Of a stretch of 64,000 bases of DNA, positions 1 to 63,215 are shown in pieces. Under the pieces are notes generated by a model, which was given only the letters and a program-made list of their open reading frames with translations, was not told where the DNA came from and did not search any database. Location: the NCBI GenBank assembly GCA_943735955.1, contig OX030970.1, forward strand, positions 981,184-1,045,183. Reading direction: 5' to 3'. How positions within the stretch are numbered: the stretch's first letter is position 1; every line of letters begins with the position of its first letter. The position numbers were made by a program, and so were the translations under genes. The stretch is from Piscicola geometra (Eukaryota; Annelida; Clitellata; Hirudinida; Piscicolidae).

Positions 1-1327
1 TTCATTTGAGGCAACTTGGGATTCGTATCACGAATGTAATATGTCCTTTTGAGATTTTCCCAATCAAATATATTTTAATTGAGTATATATTTTCAGAAAT
101 GAAAGATATTTTTTATTCAATAATGAAACTTTCTTCATGAAAACTTCGTTCTGTTTTGCTTAAACTGTTTGATTGCTCCCCAATAAAGTTGTTTTCAGCA
201 AAAATATGTATTATTTTTCAATCTTCAAATATTACATTTTTATAAAAATTTTAGGAAAACAAATGAGATTTAAATATTTACATAAAAATGATAATTCTAC
301 CATATGATTGACTAACTCTCGCGTGTTATTTTGATCCCTACTAACACGGTTGCCTCATTTGAAATTTGTTTAAATGCATTGTTAGTTTTTTGTTTTGCTT
401 GTTTCAGTTTTGCAAAACTAACAGACTTTCAGATCAAGTTTCTTAAATTTTACTCTTTGATTCACTCTTTCTTTTTTTTCTTCTTTTTTTCCCATTTCAG
501 CGTGACTATATAAAGAGCAAAAATTAATTTATAACATTTTATAAATTAATTTTTTGCATTACATTTTTTATTAAATTTTACTTTATCATAATATTAGAAT
601 TTCCAAACAATTCTTTCTTCACTTTATTTTTAATTGAATATATTTTACATGCACGTTAGATGTAGTCAATTTTTTATTAGTATAATACATTATTTAGTCT
701 CTCACTCACCTTTGCATGTCCCAAATATTTAATATGAATCATTATAAATTAATTTTTTTATATTTAAATTTTTTATATAACTCTTTCATAACTTTATTTT
801 CAAAATTATATTTTTTACAATGCACGTTAGATGTAGTCTAACTTATTTTTTTATATAATTCATATTTTTAAACTTTTCACTCACTCCTGCATGTTCCAAG
901 CACCCTAATTGAATCACATGGTATTCTTATACTTCAAGGCTATATACGATGACACAGAAGCTCAAAGAAATAAGGGGAAAATAGAAAAACAGAAGAAATA
1001 CTTTAGGCTAATTTCGAAATGAGCTCTTTGAGGAGATGAGGAGGAAAGATTTAAGAGTGTTCGCTACGGTTTAGAAACTCTATTTTTTTAAAGTCTTCAG
1101 CTTCATTCCGTTGACCAGGATCAAATCTAAAGAAGATAAAATGAAAAGATTACAACATCTTTTTTTGGAAAAATGAGTGGGCGTCACACAAACCATGAAT
1201 TATATCAAAAATATATTCTTAACCACAAAATTATTTAACTTTAAATATTACACAAACAATTCGTTTTGTTTGTTAAAATATTTTTTTTTAAACTTAAACA
1301 AATACTTTTTGATAAATGTTCATACAG
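1..1327. other. AT-rich non-coding DNA upstream of first recognised exon
   Basis: No exon is supported here. The sequence is very AT-rich with poly-T tracts and only short chance reading frames. Two neighbouring stretches, about 540-729 and 744-900, look like diverged tandem copies: both contain ATAAATTAATTTTT and later GCACGTTAGATGTAGTC, followed by a CTCACTC block. A TATA-like string lies at 507-515, but nothing else supports a promoter. Because the first recognised exon starts in phase 1, this stretch is probably intron of the same gene rather than its 5' flank. Confidence 0.6.
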
Positions 1328-51276
<49,949 letters not shown>

Positions 51277-52412
51277 GCGCTGAGGAGGACTTGGCTTCAA
51301 GAAAAAGTCCTCATTCAAACTTTGGACTTCGTTGAGAAAAAAGATTAGTTTGAAAGTTAAATTCATCTGCTTAGCATAATAGAGCTGTAAAATGATTTTT
51401 GAATTCATTGTTGAGATTTGACTTATTAATGAATTTATTCAAGCTTGGTGTAACTACAAACCTGATAAACTTTCGTTTTAGAATGTAGAAAAACTTTTTC
51501 AGCTTTTTGAAGCATTTATAAATGTTTAGAAGTTTTTAGAAATTTTTTTAAAATAGCAATTTCACTTAAATAGATCCATAATGTTCGATATTGATTAGGA
51601 GCTCTATGTTTCTCTCATTTAGTTTTTTTAATCTTCTTTTTTTGTTTTTGAAGTTGTTTTGTTCAGACTGATTTGAGATGAAGCGTGTTTTTGGTGTGTG
51701 GTGAGTAGTATGACCCTCATTTTCGAGCTGGAGTTCTCAATTCAGTCTTCATAATCAAATTCTTAAACCATTTTAAACTTATGTTTTGTAGTAGATTACG
51801 GCTTTCAATAAATACCTGCAAATTTCTTTGTTTCTCAAAATATATAAATTTACGGTCATTTAAAAAAAATGGTTTTACGTAAACAGTGGGTCGAAATTTT
51901 GCTCGAACAACTAAAACAAAATGAAATCCTCTCAAAATCAAAATGGCCGCTGCGAATGTTAAATCACGTGCGTTTGAGTGACGTAATTCAATTTCGTGAA
52001 GCTGTGTTTGTTTTTATTGAAAAAGCACGTAGAAGAAAAAAAGAGTTCACAAGAAAAACTATCAAAATTTTTTTTAGATAATCCAAAAAATAAGTTTAAT
52101 AAATTTCTAATCTCCCAAAATCTATCGGTGCCACGCCATATTTGTTGTTATTATTTAATATTCTTTTCTTAGATCGGTATCTCTGGAGGATACAAATTGA
52201 ATGAAGCTGCAATCGATAAATACTTTCCCAAAGCATGCGCTCGTCATCTCTTTCTCCTCTTTTTTTGATTATTTATACGTATAATTATTATTTTTTTAAT
52301 TCTTAATATTTATATTATCATTGATATTTTGAAAATAATGTATTATTTAACATAATTATCATTTCATTGTATCACCTTCCTCATTCAATTCTTCCTTCAT
52401 CTCGATCATCAG
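51277..52412. other. Possible 3' UTR and non-coding DNA
   Basis: AT-rich. AATAAA at 51807-51812 could serve as a polyadenylation signal about 530 nt after the TAG. A 70-codon frame at 51869-52081 (basic, RRRKKE-rich near its end) has no recognised domain and no clear splice partner. TTCTTAG at about 52166-52172 is an acceptor-like site; joined in phase 1 to a donor at 51265 it would add only ten codons before TGA at 52202. Confidence 0.4.
51807..51812 (+). promoter_or_regulatory. Candidate polyadenylation signal AATAAA
   Basis: This is the first well-placed AATAAA after the in-frame TAG at 51274. In AT-rich DNA this hexamer is common by chance, so it only weakly supports a gene end here. Confidence 0.3.
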
Positions 52413-52629
52413 GAAATTCTTCGGAAAAAACTCTTCTTCCGCATCTCAAAAACACCCATTCATCAACATCATCATCATCACCATCATCGTCATCATCGTT
52501 CAACATTCATGGTATTATTCTGATGGCAGTGATACGTCATTTGTGAATTTATTTAGCGCTAGATTATTGTACGCTGTGGTGTTCTTTGGGGGTTTGTTTA
52601 TGTGGAAGAAGGGGGTGACAAGATTCCAG
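52413..52629 (+). CDS. Weak candidate exon encoding two hydrophobic segments
   Basis: Bounded by ATCATCAG (ends 52412) and a donor CCAG|GTAAAT. The 217-bp interval is open in the frame that starts with the third base of a codon: it begins KFFGKNSSSASQKHPF, then an Ile-rich hydrophobic run, a polar loop (QHSWYYSDGSDTSF), a second hydrophobic run (RLLYAVVFFGGLFMW) and a basic end. It looks like a two-pass membrane segment, but the first run comes from an ATC microsatellite. I find no partner exon, and its phase does not fit the Fn3 exon upstream. It could be chance, or part of another gene. Confidence 0.22.
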
Positions 52630-53640
52630 GTAAATTATTGTTTTATTATTTATATATTTACATCACATTTGAGAAATTTTTAATTATAAAAATATTTGTA
52701 TTTATCAACTTTAATTCTGATATAAATATATAAAATGTTTCCTATTTTATAATTATTTTCCGATACAAGATAAAAACAAAAAATTTGTAAATTTATTCAT
52801 TTATGCCGTTCAATACTTTTTTTATTCTATAAAACCTCATTCCATTTTTCAATTTATTGTTAATCCAAACTTTCGCTCATTTTTATGAACAATTTTTTCA
52901 CATAATTATTCAGTTTTTATATCTTTTTTTCAGTTTTCCTCGGCTGCGACTTGATTAGATATTGTTTTATGACCTTCCTAAGCTTTTGAGAAGGTGGCGA
53001 AAGACTTGAAAACATAGCGACTTTCAAAAAAACATCTCAAAATTGTTTTTTTTAGAATTAAGTTTTTTAAATTTTAAATTATTATGTTTTTTAATGAATG
53101 AAAACTAAATTAAAAGTTCTTTACAATCCTTGTCGTAAGATTAATGGTATAATTAAAAATTTTAAAATCAAAACTTTTTTTTGCAGTTTTTTCGTTTCAA
53201 ATTTCATTTAATTAATTGAATTTTTTCTCCAAAAAGCTTTTTCTAATTTTTCAAACTAATCTTTTGCTAAAAATAGTTAACAATTTTTTCCACCAAGTTT
53301 TAATTGTAAAAAAATAAAACTTTAAACATTGAAAGATAGATGACTGGAAGGTTTTTGACACCATTAAACGCGGGAAAGCTGTTAATAATGAATGAGTTGA
53401 AAGCAAGAAGAATGAACTCGCGTTAGAATTAATATATTTAAATTTAAAATAAAAATTTAATTATTTCAACATAATTCACTCGATTTATAATTATTATAAA
53501 ATGTAGAAAAAATTATCAAAACCACTATTTAAAAATATCTTAAATTATTTATTTTGCCTTCATTCCCACCAACTGGTGAGAATCTCTGAAAAGGAAATGA
53601 GAAAGGAAATTCCAAGACGAAATCCTGCCATTTCAAAGAA
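52630..53640. other. AT-rich DNA with no recognised feature
   Basis: Poly-A/T-rich sequence with no long reading frame, no domain and no obvious repeat. Confidence 0.6.
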
Positions 53641-53872
53641 AACCACTATCATCATCACCATCATCATCATCATTATCACCATCATCATCATCATCACCAT
53701 CATCATCATCATTATCACGCCCACCACCACCATCATCATCATCACGCCCATCATCATCATCATCATCATCACGCCCATCATCATCATCATCATCATCACG
53801 CCCATCATCATCATCATTATCATCATCATCATCACACCCATCATCATCATCATCATCATCATGAAAATGTTA
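53641..53872. repeat. ATC/CAT trinucleotide microsatellite
   Basis: About 230 bp of CATCAT repeats with regularly spaced interruptions (CACGCC about every 30 bp), so a trinucleotide tract partly organised as a minisatellite. The poly-Ile and poly-Met frames over it are artefacts. Confidence 0.95.
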
Positions 53873-53959
53873 AAAGCATTACATTCCTTCCTTGCGTGGG
53901 CCTCCATCATCATCTCAGGCATCCCTTATCATTAGGCAGCTGTTGAAGAGCTGTCATGA

Positions 53960-54112
53960 GATGATAATTAGATAATAATGTGGTTATAATGATAATGAGG
54001 TTATAATGATAATGAGGTGATAATGATAATGAGGTTATAATGATAATGAGGTGATAATGATAATGAGGTGATAATGATAATGAGGTGATAATGATAATGA
54101 TAGTGTTATGAT
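53960..54112. repeat. GATAATGAGGTGATAAT-type 17-bp tandem repeat
   Basis: Several copies of a unit close to GATAATGAGGTTATAAT lie between the two trinucleotide tracts. Confidence 0.8.
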
Positions 54113-54235
54113 AATTTAATGTGTGAAGGTTGAAGATAATTAGATGATAATGGAGGGAAGGGGGGGTTTTGATGATGATAATGAACTAGAAATATAGTTA
54201 GAAGATAATTTTGATTAATAAGGAAAAAGATACTG

Positions 54236-54246
54236 ATGTTGTTGTC

Positions 54247-54328
<82 letters not shown>

Positions 54329-54530
54329 TTGTTGTCGATGATGAAGATGATGATGATGAAAATGATGATGAAAATGATGACGACAACGACGATGATGATG
54401 GTGATAAAGATGATGGCGATGATATGGATGATGGTGATGATAATGATGATGGTGATGATAATGATGATGGTGATGATAATGATGATGGTGATGATAATGA
54501 TAATGGTGGTGATGATGATTCTTGCAGAGA
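54236..54530. repeat. GAT trinucleotide microsatellite
   Basis: A pure (GAT)n core at about 54249-54327 is followed by interrupted GATGATGGTGATGATAAT units to 54530. It gives poly-Asp, poly-Met and poly-His frames depending on frame and strand, none of them credible as genes. Confidence 0.95.
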
Positions 54531-54539
54531 TAATTAAAG

Positions 54540-55441
54540 TGTGGATTATAACTTTCATTACTGCGTATGACAGCAGTGTTCAAGCCAATTATTTTTGATT
54601 AGGGTTCTGTTTTCTTTAAAAACAATAAGGCAAAAAAATGTATAAAACGATGGTTGCTGTTGTTGCTATTGCAAGAGACACGGCCACAACTACCACTACA
54701 AGCACCACCACAACTACCAATACAACTACAAAGGTCAACAGGAAAACTATTAAAAAATATATAATAGATTTGAATGGCATAAATGGCTACTGGATATATT
54801 TTCAAACATCATTAGGTGTTTTTTATCCCAGTTTCGCGCTGAATAAACAATCAAACATAATATTAAATAAAGCATAAAATGAAAAATATCTATTTGTAGT
54901 TTGTTTTTCTTTTAGTTTCAAAACTGGCCTATTATAAGAGTAATTATCCAGTAAATTGCTTTTATGCAATGATTGTCATAACAAGAAATAATCGTAAAAT
55001 AATGGCAAAATTAATTAAAATAATTAAATTTTAAATAAAAACAAATTCTAAAAATGAAATTAGTTGACCGATGGCTAATGGTTAAAGCTTCCATTGCAAC
55101 TGATGCCCTAGTAGCCCATGGGTGCAAAAGAGAAATTTCAGTCTGAACGGCCTTCAACTCTTCCGGGTGATACGCCACTATAATATTTTTAATATTTAAC
55201 ATATTACCCGAAACTTTTTGGATAATCTTGAAATTGAAACTAGTTATACACTCAAGAAGGTCTCGAAAGCACACAAGAGATGTGAATAATGCACAGGAAT
55301 GCGCTAGAGTATGTCTTTACGATGATTCCCTTCCATAATCACACTCATCAAAAAGTCTTCTCTTCTCGTCGTTAATTCCTTGATTAAACGCTCTACCACT
55401 GGTGGGTGAGGGAGGAGGAGGAGAAACTGGGGTGTGTGGTT
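54540..55441. other. DNA with no supported gene
   Basis: It contains a Thr-rich 79-codon frame at 54638-54877, driven by an ACCACTACA microsatellite, and an 87-codon minus-strand frame at 55011-55274. Neither shows a domain or splice context. Otherwise nothing is recognised. Confidence 0.5.
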
Positions 55442-58400
55442 TGATGGATTGGGATGGATGGATGGAAGATGTTTGTTGGATTAGGATGGATGGATGGAAG
55501 ATGTTTGGTGGACTGGGATGGATGGATGGAAGATGTTTGGTGGATTAGGATGGATGGATGGAAGATGTTTGGTGGATTGGGATGGATGGATGGAAGATGT
55601 TTGGTGGATTAGGATGGATGGATGGAAGATGTTTGGTGGATTAGGATGGATGGATGGAAGATGTTTGGTGGATTGGGATGGATAGATGGAAGAGGTTTGG
55701 TGGATTGGGATGGATGGATGGAAGATGTTTGGTGGATTAGGATGGATGGATGGAAGATGTTTGGTGGATTGGGATGGATGGATGGAAGATGTTTGGTGGA
55801 TTAGGATGGATGGATGGAAGATGTTTGGTGGATTAGGATGGATGGATGGAAGATGTTTGGTGGATTGGGATGGATGGATGGAAGATGTTTGGTGGATTAG
55901 GATGGATGGATGGAAGATGTTTGGTGGATTGGGATGGATAGATGGAAGAGGTTTGGTGGATTGGGATGGATAGATGGAAGAGGTTTGGTGGATTGGGATG
56001 GATGGATGGAAGATGTTTGGTGGATTGGGGTGGATGGATGGAAATGTTTGGTGGATTGGGATGGATAGATGGAAGAGGTTTGGTGGATTGGGATGGATGG
56101 ATGGAAGAGGTTTGGTGGATTGGGATGGATGGAGGGAAGATGTTTGGTGGATTGGGATGGATGGATGGAAGAGGTTTGGTGGATTAGGATGGATGGATGG
56201 AAGATGTTTGGTGGATTGGGATGGATGGATGGAAGATGTTTGGTGGATTGGGATGGATGGATGGAAGATGTTTGGTGGATTGGGATGGATGGATGGAAGA
56301 TGTTTGGTGGATTGGGATGGATGGATGGAAGATGTTTGGTGGATTGGGGTGGATGGATGGAAGATGTTTGGTGGATTGGGGTGGATGGATGGAAGATGTT
56401 TGGTGGATTGGGATGGATGGATGGAAGAGGTTTGGTGGATTGGGATGGATGGATGGAAGAGGTTTGGTGGATTGGGGTGGATGGATGGAAGATGTTTGGT
56501 GGATTGGGGTGGATGGATGGAAGATGTTTGGTGGATTGGGGTGGATGGATGGAAGATGTTTGGTGGATTGGGATGGATGGATGGAAGAGGTTTGGTGGAT
56601 TGGGATGGATGGATGGAAGATGTTTGGTGGATTGGGGTGGATGGATGGAAGATGTTTGGTGGATTGGGATGGATGGATGGAAGATGTTTGGTGGATTGGG
56701 ATGGATGGATGGAAGATGTTTGGTGGATTGGGATGGATGGATGGAAGATGTTTGGTGGATTGGGGTGGATGGATGGAAGATGTTTGGTGGATTGGGGTGG
56801 ATGGATGGAAGATGTTTGGTGGATTGGGATGGATGGATGGAAGAGGTTTGGTGGATTGGGATGGATGGATGGAAGAGGTTTGGTGGATTGGGGTGGATGG
56901 ATGGAAGATGTTTGGTGGATTGGGGTGGATGGATGGAAGATGTTTGGTGGATTGGGGTGGATGGATGGAAGATGTTTGGTGGATTGGGATGGATGGATGG
57001 AAGATGTTTGGTGGATTGGGATGGATGGATGGAAGATGTTTGGTGGATTGGGGTGGATGGATGGAAGATGTTTGGTGGATTGGGATGGATGGATGGAAGA
57101 TGTTTGGTGGATTGGGATGGATGGATGGAAGATGTTTGGTTGATTAGGATGGATGGATGGAAGATGTTTGGTGGATTGGGATGGATGGATGGAAGATGTT
57201 TGGTGGATTAGGATGGATGGATGGAAGATGTTTGGTGGATTGGGATGGATAGATGGAAGAGGTTTGGTGGATTGGGATGGATAGATGGAAGAGGTTTGGT
57301 GGATTGGGATGGATGGATGGAAGATGTTTGGTGGATTGGAGTGGATGGATGGAAGATGTTTGGTGGATTGGGATGGATAGATGGAAGAGGTTTGGTGGAT
57401 TGGGATGGATGGATGGAAGAGGTTTGGTGGATTGGGATGGATGGAGGGAAGATGTTTGGTGGATTGGGATGGATGGATGGAAGAGGTTTGGTGGATTAGG
57501 ATGGATGGATGGAAGATGTTTGGTGGATTGGGATGGATGGATGGAAGATGTTTGGTGGATTGGGATGGATGGATGGAAGATGTTTGGTGGATTGGGATGG
57601 ATGGATGGAAGATGTTTGGTGGATTGGGATGGATGGATGGAAGATGTTTGGTGGATTGGGGTGGATGGATGGAAGATGTTTGGTGGATTGGGGTGGATGG
57701 ATGGAAGATGTTTGGTGGATTGGGATGGATGGATGGAAGAGGTTTGGTGGATTGGGATGGATGGATGGAAGAGGTTTGGTGGATTGGGGTGGATGGATGG
57801 AAGATGTTTGGTGGATTGGGGTGGATGGATGGAAGATGTTTGGTGGATTGGGGTGGATGGATGGAAGATGTTTGGTGGATTGGGATGGATGGATGGAAGA
57901 GGTTTGGTGGATTGGGATGGATGGATGGAAGATGTTTGGTGGATTGGGGTGGATGGATGGAAGATGTTTGGTGGATTGGGATGGATGGATGGAAGATGTT
58001 TGGTGGATTGGGATGGATGGATGGAAGATGTTTGGTGGATTGGGATGGATGGATGGAAGATGTTTGGTGGATTGGGGTGGATGGATGGAAGATGTTTGGT
58101 GGATTGGGGTGGATGGATGGAAGATGTTTGGTGGATTGGGATGGATGGATGGAAGAGGTTTGGTTGATTGGGATGGATGGATGGAAGAGGTTTGGTGGAT
58201 TGGGGTGGATGGATGGAAGATGTTTGGTGGATTGGGGTGGATGGATGGAAGATGTTTGGTGGATTGGGGTGGATGGATGGAAGATGTTTGGTGGATTGGG
58301 ATGGATGGATGGAAGAGGTTTGGTGGATTGGGATGGATGGATGGAAGATGTTTGGTGGATTGGGGTGGATGGATGGAAGATGTTTGGTGGATTGGGATGG

Positions 58401-61400
58401 ATGGATGGAAGATGTTTGGTGGATTGGGATGGATGGATGGAAGATGTTTGGTGGATTGGGATGGATGGATGGAAGATGTTTGGTGGATTGGGGTGGATGG
58501 ATGGAAGATGTTTGGTGGATTGGGATGGATGGATGGAAGATGTTTGGTGGATTGGGATGGATGGATGGAAGATGTTTGGTGGATTAGGATGGATGGATGG
58601 AAGAGGTTTGGTGGATTGGGATAGATGGATGGAAGAGGTTTAGTGGATTAGGATGGATGGATGGAAGATGTTTGGTGGATTAGGATGGATGGATGGAAGA
58701 TGTTTGGTGGATTGGGATGGATGGATGGAAGATGTTTGGTGGATTAGGATGGATGGATGGAAGATGTTTGGTGGATTGGGGTGGATGGATGGAAGATGTT
58801 TGGTGGATTGGGATGAATAGATGGAAGAGGTTTGGTGGATTGGGATGGATGGATGGAAGAGGTTTGGTGGATTGGGATGGATGGATGGAAGATGTTTGGT
58901 GGATTAGGATGGATGGATGGAAGATGTTTGGTGGATTGGGATGGATAGATGGAAGAGGTTTGGTGGATTGGGATGGATAGATGGAAGAGGTTTGGTGGAT
59001 TGGGATGGATGGATGGAAGATGTTTGGTGGATTGGGGTGGATGGATGGAAGATGTTTGGTGGATTGGGATGGATAGATGGAAGAGGTTTGGTGGATTGGG
59101 ATGGATGGATGGAAGATGTTTGGTGGATTGGGATGGATGGATGGAAGATGTTTGGTGGATTAAGATGGATGGATGGAAGATGTTTGGTGGATTGGGATGG
59201 ATAGATGGAAGAGGTTTGGTGGATTGGGATGGATAGATGGAAGAGGTTTGATGGATTGGGATGGATGGATGGAAGATGTTTGGTGGATTGGGGTGGATGG
59301 ATGGAAGATGTTTGGTGGATTGGGATGGATAGATGGAAGAGGTTTGGTGGATTGGGATGGATGGATGGAAGAGGTTTGGTGGATTGGGATGGATGGAGGG
59401 AAGATGTTTGGTGGATTGGGATGGATGGATGGAAGAGGTTTGGTGGATTAGGATGGATGGATGGAAGATGTTTGGTGGATTGGGATGGATGGATGGAAGA
59501 TGTTTGGTGGATTGGGATGGATGGATGGAAGATGTTTGGTGGATTGGGATGGATGGATGGAAGATGTTTGGTGGATTGGGATGGATGGATGGAAGATGTT
59601 TGGTGGATTGGGGTGGATGGATGGAAGATGTTTGGTGGATTGGGGTGGATGGATGGAAGATGTTTGGTGGATTGGGATGGATGGATGGAAGAGGTTTGGT
59701 GGATTGGGATGGATGGATGGAAGAGGTTTGGTGGATTGGGGTGGATGGATGGAAGATGTTTGGTGTATTGGGGTGGATGGATGGAAGATGTTTGGTGGAT
59801 TGGGGTGGATGGATGGAAGATGTTTGGTGGATTGGGATGGATGGATGGAAGAGGTTTGGTGGATTGGGATGGATGGATGGAAGATGTTTGGTGGATTGGG
59901 GTGGATGGATGGAAGATGTTTGGTGGATTGGGATGGATGGATGGAAGATGTTTGGTGGATTGGGATGGATGGATGGAAGATGTTTGGTGGATTGGGATGG
60001 ATGGATGGAAGATGTTTGGTGGATTGGGGTGGATGGATGGAAGATGTTTGGTGGATTGGGGTGGATGGATGGAAGATGTTTGGTGGATTGGGATGGATGG
60101 ATGGAAGAGGTTTGGTGGATTGGGATGGATGGATGGAAGAGGTTTGGTGGATTGGGGTGGATGGATGGAAGATGTTTGGTGGATTGGGGTGGATGGATGG
60201 AAGATGTTTGGTGGATTGGGGTGGATGGATGGAAGATGTTTGGTGGATTGGGATGGATGGATGGAAGAGGTTTGGTGGATTGGGATGGATGGATGGAAGA
60301 TGTTTGGTGGATTGGGGTGGATGGATGGAAGATGTTTGGTGGATTGGGATGGATGGATGGAAGATGTTTGGTGGATTGGGATGGATGGATGGAAGATGTT
60401 TGGTGGATTGGGATGGATGGATGGAAGATGTTTGGTGGATTGGGGTGGATGGATGGAAGATGTTTGGTGGATTGGGATGGATGGATGGAAGATGTTTGGT
60501 GGATTGGGATGGATGGATGGAAGATGTTTGGTGGATTAGGATGGATGGATGGAAGAGGTTTGGTGGATTGGGATGGATGGATGGAAGAGGTTTAGTGGAT
60601 TGGGGTGGATGGATGGAAGATGTTTGGTGGATTAGGATGGATGGATGGAAGATTTTTGGTGGATTGGGATGGATGGATGGAAGATGTTTGGTGGATTAGG
60701 ATGGATGGATGGAAGATGTTTGGTGGATTGGGGTGGATGGATGGAAGATGTTTGGTGGATTGGGATGAATAGATGGAAGAGGTTTGGTGGATTGAGATGG
60801 ATGGATGGAAGAGGTTTGGTGGATTGGGATGGATGGATGGAAGATGTTTGGTGGATTGGGATGGATGGATGGAAGATGTTTGGTGGATTGGGGTGGATGG
60901 ATGGAAGATGTTTGGTGGATTGGGATGGATGGATGGAAGATGTTTGGTGGATTGGGATGGATGGATGGAAGATGTTTGGTGGATTAGGATGGATGGATGG
61001 AAGAGGTTTGGTGGATTGGGATGGATGGATGGAAGAGGTTTAGTGGATTAGGATGGATGGATGGAAGATGTTTGGTGGATTAGGATGGATGGATGGAAGA
61101 TGTTTGGTGGATTGGGATGGATGGATGGAAGATGTTTGGTGGATTAGGATGGATGGATGGAAGATGTTTGGTGGATTGGGGTGGATGGATGGAAGATGTT
61201 TGGTGGACTGGGATGGATAGATGGAAGAGGTTTGGTGGATTGGGATGGATGGATGGAAGAGGTTTGGTGGATTGGGATGGATGGAGGGAAGATGTTTGGT
61301 GGATTGGGATGGATGGATGGAAGAGGTTTGGTGGATTAGGATGGATGGATGGAAGATGTTTGGTGGATTGGGATGGATAGATGGAAGATGTTTGGTGGAT

Positions 61401-63215
61401 TGGGGTAGATGGATGGAAGATGTTTGGTGGATTGGGGTGGATGGATGGAAGATGTTTGGTGGATTGGGATGGATGGATGGAAGATGTTTGGTGGATTAGG
61501 ATGGATAGATGGAAGATGTTTGGTGGATTGGGATGGATGGATAGAAGATGTTTGGTGGATTGGGATGGATAGATGGAAGATGTTTGGTGGATTGGGATGG
61601 ATAGATGGAAGAGGTTTGGTGGATTGGGATGGATGGAGGGAAGATGTTTGGTGGATTGGGATGGATGGATGGAAGATGTTTGGTGGATTAGGATGGATAG
61701 ATGGAAGATGTTTGGTGGATTGGGATGGATGGATGGAAGATGTTTGGTGGATTGGGATGGATGGATGGAAGATGTTTGGTGGATTGGGATGGATGGATGG
61801 AAGATGTTTGGTGGATTGGGGTGGATGGATGGAAGATGTTTGGTGGATTGGGATGGATGGATGGAAGATGTTTGGTGGATTGGGATGGATGGATGGAAGA
61901 TGTTTGGTGGATTGGGATGGATGGATGGAAGATGTTTGGTGGATTGGGATGGATAGATGGAAGAGGTTTGGTGGATTGGGATGGATGGATGGAAAATGTT
62001 TGGTGGATTGGGATGGATGGATGGAAGATGTTTGGTGGATTGGGATGGATGGATGGAAGATGTTTGGTGGATTGGGGTGGATGGATGGAAGATGTTTGGT
62101 GGATTGGGATGGATAGATGGAAGATGTTTGGTGGATTGGGATGGAAGGATGGAAGATGTTTGGTGGATTGGGGTGGATGGATGGAAGAGGTTTGGTGGAT
62201 TGGGATGGATGGATGGAAGATGTTTGGTGGATTGGGGTGGATGGATGGAAGATGTTTGGTGGATTGGGGTGGATGGATGGAAGATGTTTGGTGGATTAGG
62301 ATGGATGGATGGAAGATGTTTGGTGGATTGGGATGGATGGATGGAAGATGTTTGGTGGATTGGGATGGATGGATGGAAGATGTTTGGTGGATTGGGGTGG
62401 ATGGATGGAAGATGTTTGGTGGATTGGGATGGATGGATGGAAGATGTTTGGTGGATTGGGATGGATGGATGGAAGAGGTTTGGTGGATTGGGATGGATGG
62501 ATGGAAGATGTTTGGTGGATTGGGGTGGATGGATGGAAGATGTTTGGTGGATTGGGGTGGATGGATGGAAGATGTTTGGTGGATTGGGATGGATGGATGG
62601 AAGATGTTTGGTGGATTGGGATGGATAGATGGAAGATGTTTGGTGGATTGGGATGGATGGATGGAAGATGTTTGGTGGATTGGGATGGATAGATGGAAGA
62701 GGTTTGGTGGATTGGGATGGATGGATGGAAGAGGTTTGGTGGATTGGGATGGATGGATGGAAGATGTTTGGTGGATTGGGGTGGATGGATGGAAGATGTT
62801 TGGTGGATTGGGATGGATGGATGGAAGATGTTTGGTGGATTGGGATGGATAGATGGAAGAGGTTTGGTGGATTGGGATGGATGGATGGAAGATGTTTGGT
62901 GGATTGGGATGGATGGATGGAAGATGTTTGGTGGATTGGGATGGATAGATGGAAGAGGTTTGGTGGATTGGGATGGATGGATGGAAGATGTTTGGTGGAT
63001 TAGGATGGATGGATGGAAGATGTTTGGTGGATTAGGATGGATGGATGGAAGAGGTTTGGTGGATTGGGATGGATGGATGGAAGATGTTTGGTGGATTGGG
63101 ATGGATGGATGGAAGAGGTTTGGTGGATTGGGGTGGATGGATGGAAGATGTTTGGTGGATTGGGATAGATGAATGGAAGATGTTTGGTGTATTGGGATGG
63201 ATGGATAGAACGTTT
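55442..63215. repeat. 7.7-kb minisatellite of a 32-bp unit with higher-order structure
   Basis: About 240 head-to-tail copies of a 32-bp unit made of GGATGGATGGATGGAAGATG followed by TTTGGTGGATTG. Units vary at a few fixed points (GAAGATG or GAAGAGG; GATTGGGAT, GATTAGGAT or GATTGGGGT; GGATAGATG). The rarer variant GGATGGAGGGAAGATG recurs near 56128, 57440, 59392, 61280 and 61634. The first three intervals (1312, 1952 and 1888 bp) are multiples of 32, showing block duplications inside the array. All three plus frames stay open because 32 is not a multiple of three and no unit contains a stop in most phases. The array decays after about 63170. Confidence 0.97.

Noticed and set aside
500..520. 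TATATAAAG as a possible promoter TATA box
   Set aside because: It is an isolated match in very AT-rich DNA. The first exon downstream is internal (phase 1), with no initiating Met exon found between.
51869..52081. Basic 70-codon reading frame as a small gene
   Set aside because: No recognised domain, no supporting splice or start context, and it could be chance; recorded only as part of the non-coding stretch.
54211..54598. Poly-Asp, poly-Met and poly-His reading frames
   Set aside because: Translation of a GAT trinucleotide microsatellite.
55494..63172. Many long plus-strand reading frames (up to about 440 codons) rich in Trp, Gly and Asp across the minisatellite
   Set aside because: They arise because a 32-bp unit without stops is read in all three frames, giving the same 32-residue period in each. 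There is no splice context, start context or domain.
55442..63215. A regular 32-bp repeat resembling a CRISPR array
   Set aside because: Repeats are directly contiguous with no spacers, and the window is clearly eukaryotic.
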